Assembly (NCBI RefSeq): GCF_015477355.1
Contig: NZ_JADLRJ010000001.1
Location: 62,001-126,000 of the forward strand
Direction of reading: 5' to 3'
DNA from: Nocardia blacklockiae
Lineage (GTDB): Bacteria > Actinomycetota > Actinomycetes > Mycobacteriales > Mycobacteriaceae
Length of the DNA: 64,000 nucleotides
Shown here: positions 1 through 9,153 of the stretch, piece after piece
How positions within the stretch are numbered: position 1 is the stretch's first letter
How the letters are laid out: each line of letters begins with the position of its first letter
The notes under the pieces: model-generated
What the model was told of the DNA's origin: nothing
Databases searched by the model: none
The model's input: only the letters and a program-made list of their open reading frames with translations
Program-made: the position numbers and the translations under genes

Positions 1-2
1 CG

Positions 3-1961
3 GACCGCGTGGTCGCGCTGCGCGATGCCTACTATCAGGGCGCGCCGCTGGTCGCCGACGCCGAGTACGACGCGATCGAGGACGAGCTACGCGCCCTGAT
101 CGAGGCGCACCCGGAGCTGGCGCCGGACCCGAACCCGCTGGAACAGGTCGGCGCGCCCGCGGTGCTGCACGCCCCGATCCGGCACTCGCGGCCGATGCTC
201 TCGCTCGAGAAGGCCACCAAGTTCGAGCAGGTCGCGGCATTCTTCGAGCGCTTCCCCGGCCAGCCGGTGGTGGTGATGCCGAAGCTCGACGGATTGTCGC
301 TGGCCCTGGTGTTCGAGGAGGGCCGGCTGCTGCGGGCCGTCACCCGCGGCGACGGCACCACCGGCGACGACGTGACCGTGCTGGTCCGCGCGCTGGTCGA
401 CGGCGTCCCCGACCGCATCGACGTCCCCGGCCGGGTGGAGGTGCGCGGCGAGGCGGTGATGCTGCGCTCGACCTTCGCCGCCTACAACACCGCCCACCCG
501 GACAAACCGCTGATCAATCCGCGCAACGCCGCGGCGGGCACGCTGCGGGCGAAGGACCCGGCCACGGTCGCCGAGCGCCGCCTGCGCTTCTTCGGTTTCG
601 ACCTCGACGCCTCCGCCGGCGGCGCCGCGGTCGATCTCGAGGAGGGGCTGGCGGCCCTGGGCATCGCGGGCGCGCAGATGCGCCACTGCGCCGACGCCGA
701 GCAGGCGCAGGCCGCGATCACCGCGATCGAGCAGGGCCGCAACGATCTCGACTACGACATCGACGGCGCGGTGCTGCGGCTGGCCGACCGCGACGCCTAC
801 GCCGCGGCCGGCACCAGATCGAACTCCCCGCGCGGCGCGCTGGCGTTCAAGTTCGCCGCCGAGGAGAAGACCACGCTGCTCACCGAGGTGATCTGGGACG
901 TCGGCAAGACCGGCAAGATCGTCCCGGTCGCCTGGTTGCAGCCGGTGTTCGTCGGCGGCACCACGGTCACCAAGGCGACGCTGGCCAACCAGGAGGTGAT
1001 CCGCGCCCGCGACATCAAGGTCGGCGACACGGTCCTGGTGCGCCGCGCGGGCGATGTGATCCCGTTCGTCGCGGGCGTCCTCGACGCCTCCCGCCGCACG
1101 GGCGAGGAGCGCGAGATCGTCCCGCCCACCGTCTGCCCGTCGTGCGAGCAGCCGGTGACCGAGCAGGGCAACAGCCGGGAGCTGTTCTGCACCAACGTCT
1201 CCTGTCCCGCGCAGACGGTGCGCAGGCTCATCCACTGGGCCTCGCGCCCGGCCGCCGACATCGACGCCATCGGCCCGGTGTGGATCGAACGGCTGGCCGA
1301 GGCGGGCCTGCTGGAGCACCCGTCGGACTTCTACACCCTGACCCAGGAGCGCCTGCTCGAATTCGACCGCATCGGCGAGGTCTCGGCCGCCCGCATGATC
1401 GACTCCATCGATGCCAGCCGGCAGGTCGGCCTGCGCCGCGCCCTGATCGGCCTGGCCATCCCGATGGCCTCCGACGGCACCGCCGCCCGCCTGGCCCGCG
1501 CGGGCTTCGGCTCGCTGGAGGAAGTCGCCGAGGCGGGCGAGGAACGGCTCGTGGCGGTCGAGGACATCGGGCCGAAGGTGGCCGCCTCCCTGGTCGCCCA
1601 CCTCACGCGCCTGCGTCCCGAGTTGGAGCGGCTGCGCGCGGCGGGCGTCTCGCTCGACGTGCGCGAGGAAGACCTGCCCCCGGTCGTCGCGTCCGGCGCG
1701 CCGCTGTCGGGCAAGACGGTGGTCATCACCGGCGCCCTCAGCGACCCGCGCTCCGGGGAGAAGGTCGCCCGCCCCACCTTCCAGCGCCTGTGCGAGAAGG
1801 CCGGTGCGACCGCGGCCTCGTCGGTCTCCGCGAACACCGACCTGCTCATCACGGGCGCCGGAGTCGGCGAGAGCAAACTGACCAAGGCGGAGAAACTCGG
1901 TGTCGAGGTCGTCGACCAGAGCGAGATCTGGACCCTGTTGATCGACGCCAAGATCGTCTAG
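3..1961 (+). CDS. NAD+-dependent DNA ligase, LigA-like, divergent (5' end outside window)
   Basis: Seals nicks in duplex DNA by NAD+-dependent adenylation of an active-site lysine. The reading frame is open to the left edge and the first in-window start-like codon (GTG at 9) falls in the middle of the N-terminal Ia-type region, so the true start is upstream. Visible features: adenylation motif KLDG (Lys codon at 282-284), RGDG soon after, a four-Cys zinc finger beginning CPSC near residue 375, helix-hairpin-helix repeats, and a C-terminal BRCT domain beginning PLSGKTVVITG. The KLDG context (VVVMPKLDG) differs from the CELKIDG context I recall for housekeeping actinobacterial LigA, so this may be a second, accessory NAD+ ligase. 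It converges on the polymerase-like gene with only three bases between stop codons. Confidence 0.9.
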   Translation, partial: DRVVALRDAYYQGAPLVADAEYDAIEDELRALIEAHPELAPDPNPLEQVGAPAVLHAPIRHSRPMLSLEKATKFEQVAAFFERFPGQPVVVMPKLDGLSLALVFEEGRLLRAVTRGDGTTGDDVTVLVRALVDGVPDRIDVPGRVEVRGEAVMLRSTFAAYNTAHPDKPLINPRNAAAGTLRAKDPATVAERRLRFFGFDLDASAGGAAVDLEEGLAALGIAGAQMRHCADAEQAQAAITAIEQGRNDLDYDIDGAVLRLADRDAYAAAGTRSNSPRGALAFKFAAEEKTTLLTEVIWDVGKTGKIVPVAWLQPVFVGGTTVTKATLANQEVIRARDIKVGDTVLVRRAGDVIPFVAGVLDASRRTGEEREIVPPTVCPSCEQPVTEQGNSRELFCTNVSCPAQTVRRLIHWASRPAADIDAIGPVWIERLAEAGLLEHPSDFYTLTQERLLEFDRIGEVSAARMIDSIDASRQVGLRRALIGLAIPMASDGTAARLARAGFGSLEEVAEAGEERLVAVEDIGPKVAASLVAHLTRLRPELERLRAAGVSLDVREEDLPPVVASGAPLSGKTVVITGALSDPRSGEKVARPTFQRLCEKAGATAASSVSANTDLLITGAGVGESKLTKAEKLGVEVVDQSEIWTLLIDAKIV

Positions 1962-1964
1962 CCG

Positions 1965-3611
1965 TCATTTCGCGTCCCCGTAGCACTCCACCACCGCCGT
2001 GGTGAAGGGAAAGCGCACCGGTGTGGGGCCGAAGGCGGTGCGCGCCGCGGTGTGGGCGGCGGCGGTGATCATCTCGGCGACCGCGTCGGCTTCGTGGTGC
2101 GGGCAGTGCACGATGACCTCGTCGTGCTGGAAGAAGACGAGTTCGGCGCGCAGCCCGGCCTGCCGGATGGCGTGGCGCAGGCCCGCGAGCACCAGCAGCG
2201 TCCAGTCGGCGGCGCTGCCCTGGACGACGAAGTTGCGGGTGAAGCGGCCGCGGGCGCGGGCCTCGTGGGTGGTGCCGCCGCCGGGCTCGTCGTCGAATGC
2301 CGTTGCGGGCGGGGAGGTCCGGCCCAGCCAGGTGCGGACGAGGCGGCCTTGTTCACCGGCTCTGGCCGCCTCGTCGACGTAGGCGACCGCGGCCGGGTAG
2401 CGGCGGCGGAGTTCGGCCAGGTGGGTGAGCGCGTCGCCGGAGGTCTGGCCGTAGACGGCGCCCAGCAGCGCGAGTTTGGCCTGGGCGCGGTCGCCGCCGA
2501 AGGCGCGGGCGGCCAGGTCCGCGTACAGATCGTCGCCGCGGGAGGCCACCTCCATCAGACCCGGATCGCGCGAGATCGCCGCCAGCACGCGCGGTTCCAT
2601 CTGTCCCGCGTCGGCGACCACCAGCCGCCAGCCGGGGTCGGCGCGGATCGCGGGCCGCAGCACCTTCGGAATCTGTAGTGCGCCACCGCCGTTGGTGGTC
2701 CAGCGGCCGGTCACGGTGCCGCCCGGCAGGTATTCGGGGCGGAAGCGGCCGCCGTGCACCCACTGCTCGATCCAGGACCAGCCGTGCGCGGTATACAGGC
2801 GATAGAGCGATTTGTAGGCCAGCAGCGGCGCCACCGCCGGGTGGTCGATATCCGACAGTTCCCATTTCCGCGTGGAGGACAACGAGATTCCCGCGCGGGC
2901 GAACGCCCGGATGACGTCCTGCGGCAGATCGGGCCGCACCCGCACGCCCGCCCCGAACGCCCGCGACACCTCGGCCGCCAGCTCCGCCAGCCGCCGCGGC
3001 TCGCCCGTACCCGAAACCCGTTCGCCCAGCAGCGAATCCAGCAGGGCGCGGTGCACGTCGGCGCGCCACGGGATCCCGGCGCGCGACATCTCCGCGGCCA
3101 CCAGCATGCCCGCCGACTCCGCGGCGAGCAGCATCCGCATCCGGTCCGGGTGTTCGGCGGCGGCGGTGCGGGCCACCTGTCCCGCGTAGACCTCGAGCAG
3201 CGCGGTGAACTCGTCGGTCTCGGGCGGGAGCGGCACCGGGCCGGACTCGAACAGGGTCGGCTGGGTGTCGGCGGCGCGCGGGGGAGCGTCCGGCGGCACC
3301 GGCAGCCCCCGTAGTCGGGCCCAGGCGGCCGCCAGTGAGCGGGGCTGCCCGGACTGACCCTCCGCGTGGCCGATCAGCAAGGCCTCGGCGGCCTCGACGT
3401 CGTAACAGCGATCGACGCGCACACCGGCCGCCAGCAGGTGCGGATAGATGTCGCCCGTGGACCGCCACACCCACCGCTCGACCTCCGGCCGCGACCGCAC
3501 GGCCGCGGCGAGCGAAGGCTCCTCGACGATCGGCCCCGCCGGGCGTCCTGCCTGGTCGAGCGGGCACAACCGCGCCCCGCCGGACTCCGTCCGCGACACC
3601 GCCCATCTCAT
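1965..3611 (-). CDS. Family-A DNA polymerase-like protein with degenerate 3'-5' exonuclease domain
   Basis: A 548-residue protein of the stand-alone 'bifunctional 3'-5' exonuclease/DNA polymerase' type found in actinobacteria. It has no 5'-nuclease domain. Start chosen at the ATG at 3611 (MRWAVSRTES); an open frame continues upstream to 3959 but overlaps the divergent gene and looks non-coding. Polymerase motif A reads VVADAGQMEPR (canonical DYSQIELR, with Asp, Gln and Glu kept), motif B RAQAKLALLGAVYGQTSG, and motif C QHDEVIVH. The N-terminal third lacks the expected DxE exonuclease I signature, so proofreading may be absent; this is inference from reading, not alignment. It is convergent with the LigA-like gene. 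Function may be repair synthesis. Confidence 0.8.
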   Translation of the reverse strand: MRWAVSRTESGGARLCPLDQAGRPAGPIVEEPSLAAAVRSRPEVERWVWRSTGDIYPHLLAAGVRVDRCYDVEAAEALLIGHAEGQSGQPRSLAAAWARLRGLPVPPDAPPRAADTQPTLFESGPVPLPPETDEFTALLEVYAGQVARTAAAEHPDRMRMLLAAESAGMLVAAEMSRAGIPWRADVHRALLDSLLGERVSGTGEPRRLAELAAEVSRAFGAGVRVRPDLPQDVIRAFARAGISLSSTRKWELSDIDHPAVAPLLAYKSLYRLYTAHGWSWIEQWVHGGRFRPEYLPGGTVTGRWTTNGGGALQIPKVLRPAIRADPGWRLVVADAGQMEPRVLAAISRDPGLMEVASRGDDLYADLAARAFGGDRAQAKLALLGAVYGQTSGDALTHLAELRRRYPAAVAYVDEAARAGEQGRLVRTWLGRTSPPATAFDDEPGGGTTHEARARGRFTRNFVVQGSAADWTLLVLAGLRHAIRQAGLRAELVFFQHDEVIVHCPHHEADAVAEMITAAAHTAARTAFGPTPVRFPFTTAVVECYGDAK

Positions 3612-3670
3612 GCCGTCGAGTCTCGCAGGGACCACAGACAATTCCGGCGCACCGGTGCGACGATGGGTCG

Positions 3671-4378
3671 ATGTCGCCTCCGACCGCCGACCGGTTCCGC
3701 CGTCTCGCCCGCTCGTCGCCGTGGCGGTGGCGCACCCTGGAATTCCGGTGGTGGCACGAGGACGAGACGGTGCGGCACGCCTGGCTCCGGCGTCCCGGCG
3801 CGCTGCGGGTGGAGGAGGACGGCCGGGCCGTGCAGGCGTTCGACGACCCCGCACCGTTCCCGGGCGCCCGGGTGTACTCCGGTGACGGCTGGCAACCGAT
3901 GCGGGGCCGCTGGCCGTCGGACGTCGCACCGGTGTACGCCGAGGACGGTCTGGTGGCACAGGCGCCGAAGGACTTCGATATCGACTACGACAACCCGTAT
4001 TTCGAGAACTATCACTGGGTAGCGATGCTCAACCCCGTCGAATTCGCCGACCGCGTCCACGATCTCGACCCGCCCCCGGACCCGCCGGTGGAACTGTCGG
4101 ACCTCGAGATCGTCGAGCACCGCGGGCGAGTGGCGTGGCAGGCCGTCGCGCGGCCGACCGCGTTCTACAACCCCCGTTGCGACTGCTGCGCGCTGCTCAG
4201 CGGACATCTCGACCAGGACGCGGACGAATGGCGGCCGGGGCCGCCGTCGGTGATCCGGCTCGACGAGCAGACCGGCGTGTGCGTGCGGATCGAGGGCGCG
4301 GACAGCCTCGGGCTCGAGGTGGAAATCCTCGCCGTCGACGACCCGATCGACGACAGCCTGTTCGAGATCTCGCGGTAA
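3671..4378 (+). CDS. Conserved hypothetical protein, 235 aa
   Basis: Start at ATG 3671, divergent from the polymerase-like gene with 59 bp between starts. The protein is acidic and rich in Trp, Asp and Pro. It has no signal peptide or membrane segment that I can see. A CDCC cluster (PRCDCCALLSG) lies near residue 175 and could bind metal. The Arg-, Trp- and Glu-rich N-terminus and repeated beta-type stretches suggest a soluble beta-rich fold, but I cannot assign a family. Codon usage matches its neighbours, so it is very likely real. Confidence 0.7.
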   Translation: MSPPTADRFRRLARSSPWRWRTLEFRWWHEDETVRHAWLRRPGALRVEEDGRAVQAFDDPAPFPGARVYSGDGWQPMRGRWPSDVAPVYAEDGLVAQAPKDFDIDYDNPYFENYHWVAMLNPVEFADRVHDLDPPPDPPVELSDLEIVEHRGRVAWQAVARPTAFYNPRCDCCALLSGHLDQDADEWRPGPPSVIRLDEQTGVCVRIEGADSLGLEVEILAVDDPIDDSLFEISR

Positions 4379-4601
4379 CGCGGCGGCCGCGGTCCGGTCC
4401 CTCGGTGACCGGCGGTACGCCGTAATCGCCTCGGCGTCAACGGCGATGCACGATGTGGTAACGAATTCGCTTGCACCACAGTTTTATTTGCGATCCGCCC
4501 CGGTCGCGACTGTATGGTTGCTGCCTCTCGGATAGTGCGGTGCGACCGCGCCGCACGTGCGGTGCCTCGGTCGCGCGGTGGGTTGGAAAGGTAGGGCGAG
4601 A
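4379..4601. promoter_or_regulatory. Intergenic region upstream of small secreted protein
   Basis: A stretch of 223 bases with locally lower GC (around 4440-4500), as expected for a promoter serving the downstream plus-strand gene. A purine-rich ribosome binding site (GGAAAGGTAGGG) ends about 10 bases before the ATG at 4602. I see no convincing -35/-10 pair. Confidence 0.35.
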
Positions 4602-4955
4602 ATGCTACGAGACACCGTGAACGGGACCGGGCGGGTTTTGGCGGTCGTGGGTATGCCGCTGGTCGCGGCGGCCGTATTCGCCGGCGGAGCCGCCGCCGAG
4701 CCGGGGCGGTCCGCCGCGCCGGTCGCCGGTATTCCGCTGCAGAGCGAAGACGTCGCCACCAATCCCGACGCCATGATTCCCGATCCGGTGTTGAACGGCG
4801 CCTCCGCGGGCGGCTCGATCGGTTCGGCCGTCGGCTCGGCGGTCGGGCTGGCCACCGGCTCGGTCACCGGTTCGGCCGGTTCCCTCATCGGCACGATCAT
4901 CGGCGCGGTGGTCGGCGCCACCAACCCGGGCGTGGTCCCGCAGGTGCTGCCCTGA
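4602..4955 (+). CDS. Small secreted Gly/Ser/Val-rich protein, 117 aa
   Basis: Start at ATG 4602 behind a strong purine-rich RBS. Residues 1-32 form a Sec-type signal peptide (Arg-containing start, hydrophobic core LAVVGMPLVAAAVFAGGAAA, probable cleavage after AAA). The mature protein is short. From about residue 67 it is made of repeated GSAVGSA/GSVTGSA-like units resembling glycine-zipper segments, which often pack in membranes or oligomerise. It ends in VVPQVLP. No enzymatic motif is present. Similar short secreted proteins are common in Nocardia and mycobacteria, but I do not recognise a named family. Confidence 0.7.
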   Translation: MLRDTVNGTGRVLAVVGMPLVAAAVFAGGAAAEPGRSAAPVAGIPLQSEDVATNPDAMIPDPVLNGASAGGSIGSAVGSAVGLATGSVTGSAGSLIGTIIGAVVGATNPGVVPQVLP

Positions 4956-4981
4956 TCTGAACGCCCGCACCCGCGGCATCG

Positions 4982-5643
4982 TCATCGTGGTTCGCCCCCG
5001 CCGAACAGTTCCGCGCGCATGCGGGCGGGGGTCTGCCCGTAGTGCTCTCGGTAGGCTTCACGGAATCTGCGGGTGCTGGGAAAGCCTTCCTCGAAGGCGA
5101 TCCGATCCATGTCGACGGGCAATGCGGTGGACAGCCTTCCGCCTCGACGAGCAACCGGACCTGCGCCGCCAGCGCGTGCACCAGAGGCCGCCGCTCGTCG
5201 AGCAGGAGCGGGGCGGCCGCGGCGCGGGAGCGGTCGAGGGAGTGCTCCGGCACGGTCATGATCAGCGCGGTGATCGTGTCGTCGTGCGTCATCCGGATCG
5301 GGCGGCCCCAGTGGAAGAAGCACGCCGAGCCCGGGCGGAAGACGGCCCTGGCCTCGCCCTGCTCGAAGCGGAACTGCCCGCGCAGCGGGAGCAGCAGGCG
5401 GTAGCTGTTGTCGCCGTCGTCTCGCACGTCGCGCCGGGAACGCTGGTAATTCAATGCGGCGGAAGTGAATTCGACGAGCTGGAACCGGCCGACGTTCTGC
5501 GCGAACGCGGTGGAGCCGAAATCCTCGGTGAGGAATCCCAGACCCACCGAGCCCTGCCGGCGACGCAGGTAGTCGTGCCACGACGCCGCGGGATCGTCGG
5601 CGTCGGTCGAGAAGGTCTCCTTCCGGTATTCCCCGTCGGACAC
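4982..5643 (-). pseudogene. AraC-family regulator, internally deleted and frameshifted
   Basis: The N-terminal part (from GTG 5643, preceded by GAGGGGG) encodes an AraC_binding_2-like sensor half, including SVGLGFLTEDF, SYRLLLPLRGQ and the FFHWGRPIRM segment. Reading is good down to VRLLVEAEG at about 5140. The final AraC helix-turn-helix (DRIAFEEGFPSTRRFREAYR, then GQTPARMR) is encoded in a different frame and ends at 4982. The first helix-turn-helix and linker, normally tens of residues, are missing between the two halves. The intact frame instead runs on as nonsense to 4897. A deletion that was not a multiple of three explains this. The product would lack a complete AraC DNA-binding domain. 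Assembly error cannot be excluded. Confidence 0.75.
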
Positions 5644-5961
5644 GACGACCCCCTCGGCACCACACGCTTCGACCGGTCGCAAGCCTACAAGCCGCGGCGC
5701 GGGCGTGCGGAAAACGACCTCGAACGGGCAGGAAAACGGTAGCGTCGCCGCCTCCGCGCAACCTACTGTGCGAGAAGGACTTTCGGCGTCGGGTGCCTGG
5801 TGCGGCCCGGCGCTTCGCCGACGGTGACGGGCACGTCGGCGACATTCGGGCGGATTTTCTCGGTCTGCGAGCAGGAGGGGAAGACCGAGGGATACCGGCC
5901 GGTGGGAGGAGCCCGCGCGAGCCGCCGAGCGGAATCGGTGGAGGGGATTCGCTCGCCAAAG
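5644..5961. other. Intergenic region, no gene seen
   Basis: About 320 bases between the broken AraC gene and the KstR-like box. Open frames here are short or overlap in several frames, and none shows a plausible RBS with start or a recognisable product. The only clear signal is the palindrome at the right end, listed separately. Confidence 0.4.
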
Positions 5962-5976
5962 TAGAACGTGTTCCTA
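5962..5976 (+). promoter_or_regulatory. KstR-like operator upstream of DUF35/thiolase pair
   Basis: TAGAACGTGTTCCTA contains the inverted repeat GAAC-GT-GTTC. It fits the published KstR consensus TnnAACnnGTTnnA except at the last base. It lies 13 bases before the GTG start of the OB-fold gene, where a repressor would block transcription. KstR is the TetR-type repressor of cholesterol catabolism genes in mycobacteria and rhodococci. Assignment is by consensus and context only. Confidence 0.6.
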
Positions 5977-5989
5977 TACCGTCGGGTGC

Positions 5990-6436
5990 GTGCAGAAAGA
6001 ACAACGCCCCGCGGTGGACGGCTGGTTCACGGCGGACGACGGCGCGGTACGGCTCGTGGGCAGCCGCTGCGAGGTGTGCCGCACCCCGTACTTCCCGCGG
6101 AACACCCTGGCCTGCCGCAACCCGCGGTGCGCGAGCGCGCAGGACGGCTCCGAGCTGGCGGAGTACCTGTTCTCCACGCGCGGCCGGATCTGGTCGTACG
6201 CGGATGCCCGGTACAAGCCGCCCCCGCCCTACGTCTCGCCCGACCCGTTCGAGCCCTACGTCGTCGCGGCGGTGGAACTCGAGGTCGAGCAGTTGGTGGT
6301 CCTCGGGCAGGTGGTGCGCGGCCTCACGGTGGACGACCTGGCCGTCGGCATGCCGGTCGAGCTGACCGTCGGCGTGCTGTACGAGGACGAGGACGCCGAG
6401 CACACGGTGTGGATGTGGAGGCCGGTCGATGCCTGA
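5990..6436 (+). CDS. Zn-ribbon OB-fold protein (DUF35 family), thiolase partner
   Basis: A 148-residue DUF35 protein: an N-terminal rubredoxin-like zinc ribbon (CEVC near residue 28 and CRNPRC near residue 42) followed by an OB fold. Start is GTG 5990 just after the palindrome; no in-frame ATG exists nearby. Such proteins form complexes with thiolase-like lipid-transfer proteins, as in the Ltp proteins and Rv3521 of the M. tuberculosis steroid locus. The stop overlaps the start of the thiolase gene by eight bases, implying translational coupling and a shared complex. Likely role: acyl-CoA binding or aldolase/thiolase activity in side-chain degradation. The exact substrate is unknown. Confidence 0.85.
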   Translation: MQKEQRPAVDGWFTADDGAVRLVGSRCEVCRTPYFPRNTLACRNPRCASAQDGSELAEYLFSTRGRIWSYADARYKPPPPYVSPDPFEPYVVAAVELEVEQLVVLGQVVRGLTVDDLAVGMPVELTVGVLYEDEDAEHTVWMWRPVDA

Positions 6437-7631
6437 CGCCAATTCTCGCGATATCGCCGTCCTCGGTGCGGGGATGCACCAGTGGGGCAAGTGGGGTCGC
6501 AACTTCGTCGAATACGGTCTGGTCGCCGCGCGTGCCGCGCTGGCCGACGCCGGTGTGGACCATCGCGACGTCGGCTACATCGCCGGCGCGGACACCATCC
6601 GCAACGGCTACCCCGGCTTCGTCTCCGGCGCGACGTTCGCCCAGGCGCTGGGCTGGTCGGGCGCGCGGATCTCGAGCAGTTACGCCGCCTGCGCGTCCGG
6701 CGCCCAGGCCGTCGCCAATGCCCGCGCGCAGATCCTGGCGGGGCTGACCGACGTGGCGCTGGTGGTCGGCGCGGACGCCGCCCCGAAGGGCTTCTTCCAG
6801 CCGGTCGGCGGGGAACGCCGCGACGACCCGGACTGGTTGCGGTTCCACCTGCTCGGCGCGACCAACCCCATCTACTTCGCGCTGTACGCCCGGCGGCGGA
6901 TGGCGCTGCACGGCGCCACGCTGGACGACTTCGCCGCGGTCAAGGTGAAGAACGCCCGGCACGGCCTGAACAACCCGTATGCCCGCTACCGCAAGGAGGT
7001 GTCGGCCGAGGAGGTCGCCGCGTCGGCGATCGTCTCCGACCCGCTGCGCCTGCTGGACATCTGCGCGACCAGCGACGGCGGCGCCGCGCTGGTGCTGACC
7101 TCGATGGAGTACGCGCGCCGGCACGGCGTCACCGATCCGGTGCGGATCCGGGCGCTGTCGACGGTCACGCCGACGTTCCCCAAGACCGTGCTCGACCTGC
7201 CCGACTTCGCGACCGACTCGGCCGTGGCGGTCGAGCCGCCGCCGCGCACGTTCCGCTCCGCCATCGCGCAGGCCGCCTACGAGGAGGCCGGGCTCGGGCC
7301 CGCGGACCTGTCCTTCGCGGAGGTCTACGACCTGTCCACCGCGCTGGAGCTCGACTGGTACGAGGACATCGGCCTCTGTGAGACCGGCGGCGCGGAGGCC
7401 CTGTTGCGCAGCGGCGCAACGACATTGGGCGGCCGGGTGCCGGTGAATCCCAGCGGCGGGCTGGCCTGCTTCGGCGAGGCGATCCCCGCGCAGGCCATCG
7501 CGCAGATCTGCGAGATGACCTGGCAGTTGCGCGGGCAGGCGCAGGGCCGCCAGGTGGACGACGCCCTCGCGGGCATCGCGGTGAACCAGGGCCTGTTCGG
7601 GCACGGCTCGGCGATCATCGCCACGCGCTGA
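6429..7631 (+). CDS. Thiolase-superfamily lipid-transfer protein (Ltp-like)
   Basis: A 400-residue thiolase fold. The first half has the nucleophile region SSYAACASGAQA near residues 83-94. The second half has NPSGGLACFGEA near residue 344 and the terminal GHGSAII. This is the SCP2-thiolase/Ltp branch, not a biosynthetic acetyltransferase. In actinobacteria these enzymes cleave or retro-aldol acyl-CoA intermediates of sterol side chains together with a DUF35 subunit. The preceding DUF35 gene and the KstR-like box fit that pathway. Ltp3/Ltp4-like is my best guess. No other steroid gene is visible nearby, so the pair may act on another branched acyl-CoA. Confidence 0.82.
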   Translation: MPDANSRDIAVLGAGMHQWGKWGRNFVEYGLVAARAALADAGVDHRDVGYIAGADTIRNGYPGFVSGATFAQALGWSGARISSSYAACASGAQAVANARAQILAGLTDVALVVGADAAPKGFFQPVGGERRDDPDWLRFHLLGATNPIYFALYARRRMALHGATLDDFAAVKVKNARHGLNNPYARYRKEVSAEEVAASAIVSDPLRLLDICATSDGGAALVLTSMEYARRHGVTDPVRIRALSTVTPTFPKTVLDLPDFATDSAVAVEPPPRTFRSAIAQAAYEEAGLGPADLSFAEVYDLSTALELDWYEDIGLCETGGAEALLRSGATTLGGRVPVNPSGGLACFGEAIPAQAIAQICEMTWQLRGQAQGRQVDDALAGIAVNQGLFGHGSAIIATR

Positions 7632-7797
7632 ACGACTCCCGTACCGAAACGCGCGGGGCGGACCGGTGGTGCGGTCCGCCACCGCCGCGGCCGGTTCCGT
7701 AACCTCTGAGGGCACAACGCGATCAGGCACACCCCACAACGAGACGAACGAGACGCCGCTGCCGGGGACGAGGACGAGGACGGGTGGAACCGGCGAC

Positions 7798-9153
7798 ATG
7801 ACCGACAGCGTCGACTGGGAACAGATCATCGGCAGCGGCGTCGAGATGCTCGAATCGATGGTCAAGGTCTCCGACCACGCCACGGTGGCGGAGATCGGCG
7901 AGAACCTGCTGCCCTCCGCGGACGCGCAGCTCGGACCCGGCCACCGCCACACCATGACCATCCGCGCGCACCTGGCCGCCGCGTATCGAGCCCGCGGGAA
8001 CACCACGCGCGCAACCGAACTGTGGGAGAGCCTGTACGCCGAGCGCGCGCGGGCACACGGCGCGGCGAGCCGGGCGACCGTCGAGGCGTGCCTGAACCTC
8101 GCCGACTGTCACCGGCAGGCCGGGCGCACCGACATCGCCGTCGCTGTGCTCGAACACGCGCTGCCGCCGGGTGATTCGGTTCCCGAGGCGGGCGCTGTCC
8201 ACCTGCGCGGCGGGCTGGCGAGCATGCTGTTCTACGCCGGTCGCTTCGACGAGGCCATCGCGCAGTTCGAGCGGGTGGTCGCGGACGGCGCCGCGGCGCT
8301 CCCGGCCGACGACCGCGACCTGCTCGCGTTCCGCAGCAACCTGGCGCACGCCTACCTGGTGACCGGCCGGGTGACCGCGGCGATCGGCGAATTCGAGCAC
8401 GTCGCAACGGAATTCGGCCGCATTCCGGACGCGGACCGGTCCGATGCCCTGGGCGCGCACCTGAACCTGGCCTCGGCGTACCACCACGCCCGCCGCTTCA
8501 CCGAGTCGGCCGCCCTGTTCCGGGATGCCCTCGGCCACACCGAGAACGACCCCGAACTCGGCCCCGACCACGACCTGACCCTCTCGCTGCGCGGCAATCT
8601 CGCCACCGCCCTGTGGGCGGACAACCGTGTGGCGGAAGCGATTCCGTACCTGGAGCAGAACGCCGCCGTGCAGGAGCGGCTGCGTCCCGACCACCCCGAC
8701 ACGCTCGCGACCCGGCACAGCCTGGCCACCGCCTACCGCACCGAGCACCGCTTCGACGAGGCCATCGACCTCTACGAAGCGGTCCTCGCCGACCGCCAGC
8801 GCCTGCTCCCCGCCGACCATCCCGACATCTACGACACCCTGTTCGACCTCGCCGCCGCCCACCGCGAGGCGGGGAACACGGACAAGGCGGTCGGCCTGTT
8901 CCGCCACACCCTCACCACCCGCACCCGCGTCCTCGGCGTCGAACACCCGGAAACCCTGCTCACCAGAGCCCGGCTCGCCGACGCCCGCGCCGAGACCGGC
9001 CACGTCCGCGACGCCCTCACCACTCTCGACCAGACGCTGGCCGCCCTCCAGCGCGTCGCCGGGCCCGATCACGTCTACATCCCCCAGATCCTCGGCCTGA
9101 TCGACCATTGGCGCAACGCTTCCCGGCACACCCGCACCGGATCGGGCGGCTGA
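7798..9153 (+). CDS. Tetratricopeptide-repeat protein
   Basis: A 451-residue soluble protein made almost wholly of about nine to ten TPR units of roughly 42 residues. Most are the kinesin-light-chain-like type with a HPDTLATRHSLATAYR signature. Start at ATG 7798 (MTDSVDWEQI); an open frame extends upstream to 7666 but looks like non-coding sequence. It contains no NB-ARC, kinase or HTH domain, unlike the longer actinobacterial TPR regulators, so it is probably a scaffold. It stands alone between the thiolase gene and an MFS gene, and context gives no partner. Confidence 0.8.
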   Translation: MTDSVDWEQIIGSGVEMLESMVKVSDHATVAEIGENLLPSADAQLGPGHRHTMTIRAHLAAAYRARGNTTRATELWESLYAERARAHGAASRATVEACLNLADCHRQAGRTDIAVAVLEHALPPGDSVPEAGAVHLRGGLASMLFYAGRFDEAIAQFERVVADGAAALPADDRDLLAFRSNLAHAYLVTGRVTAAIGEFEHVATEFGRIPDADRSDALGAHLNLASAYHHARRFTESAALFRDALGHTENDPELGPDHDLTLSLRGNLATALWADNRVAEAIPYLEQNAAVQERLRPDHPDTLATRHSLATAYRTEHRFDEAIDLYEAVLADRQRLLPADHPDIYDTLFDLAAAHREAGNTDKAVGLFRHTLTTRTRVLGVEHPETLLTRARLADARAETGHVRDALTTLDQTLAALQRVAGPDHVYIPQILGLIDHWRNASRHTRTGSGG

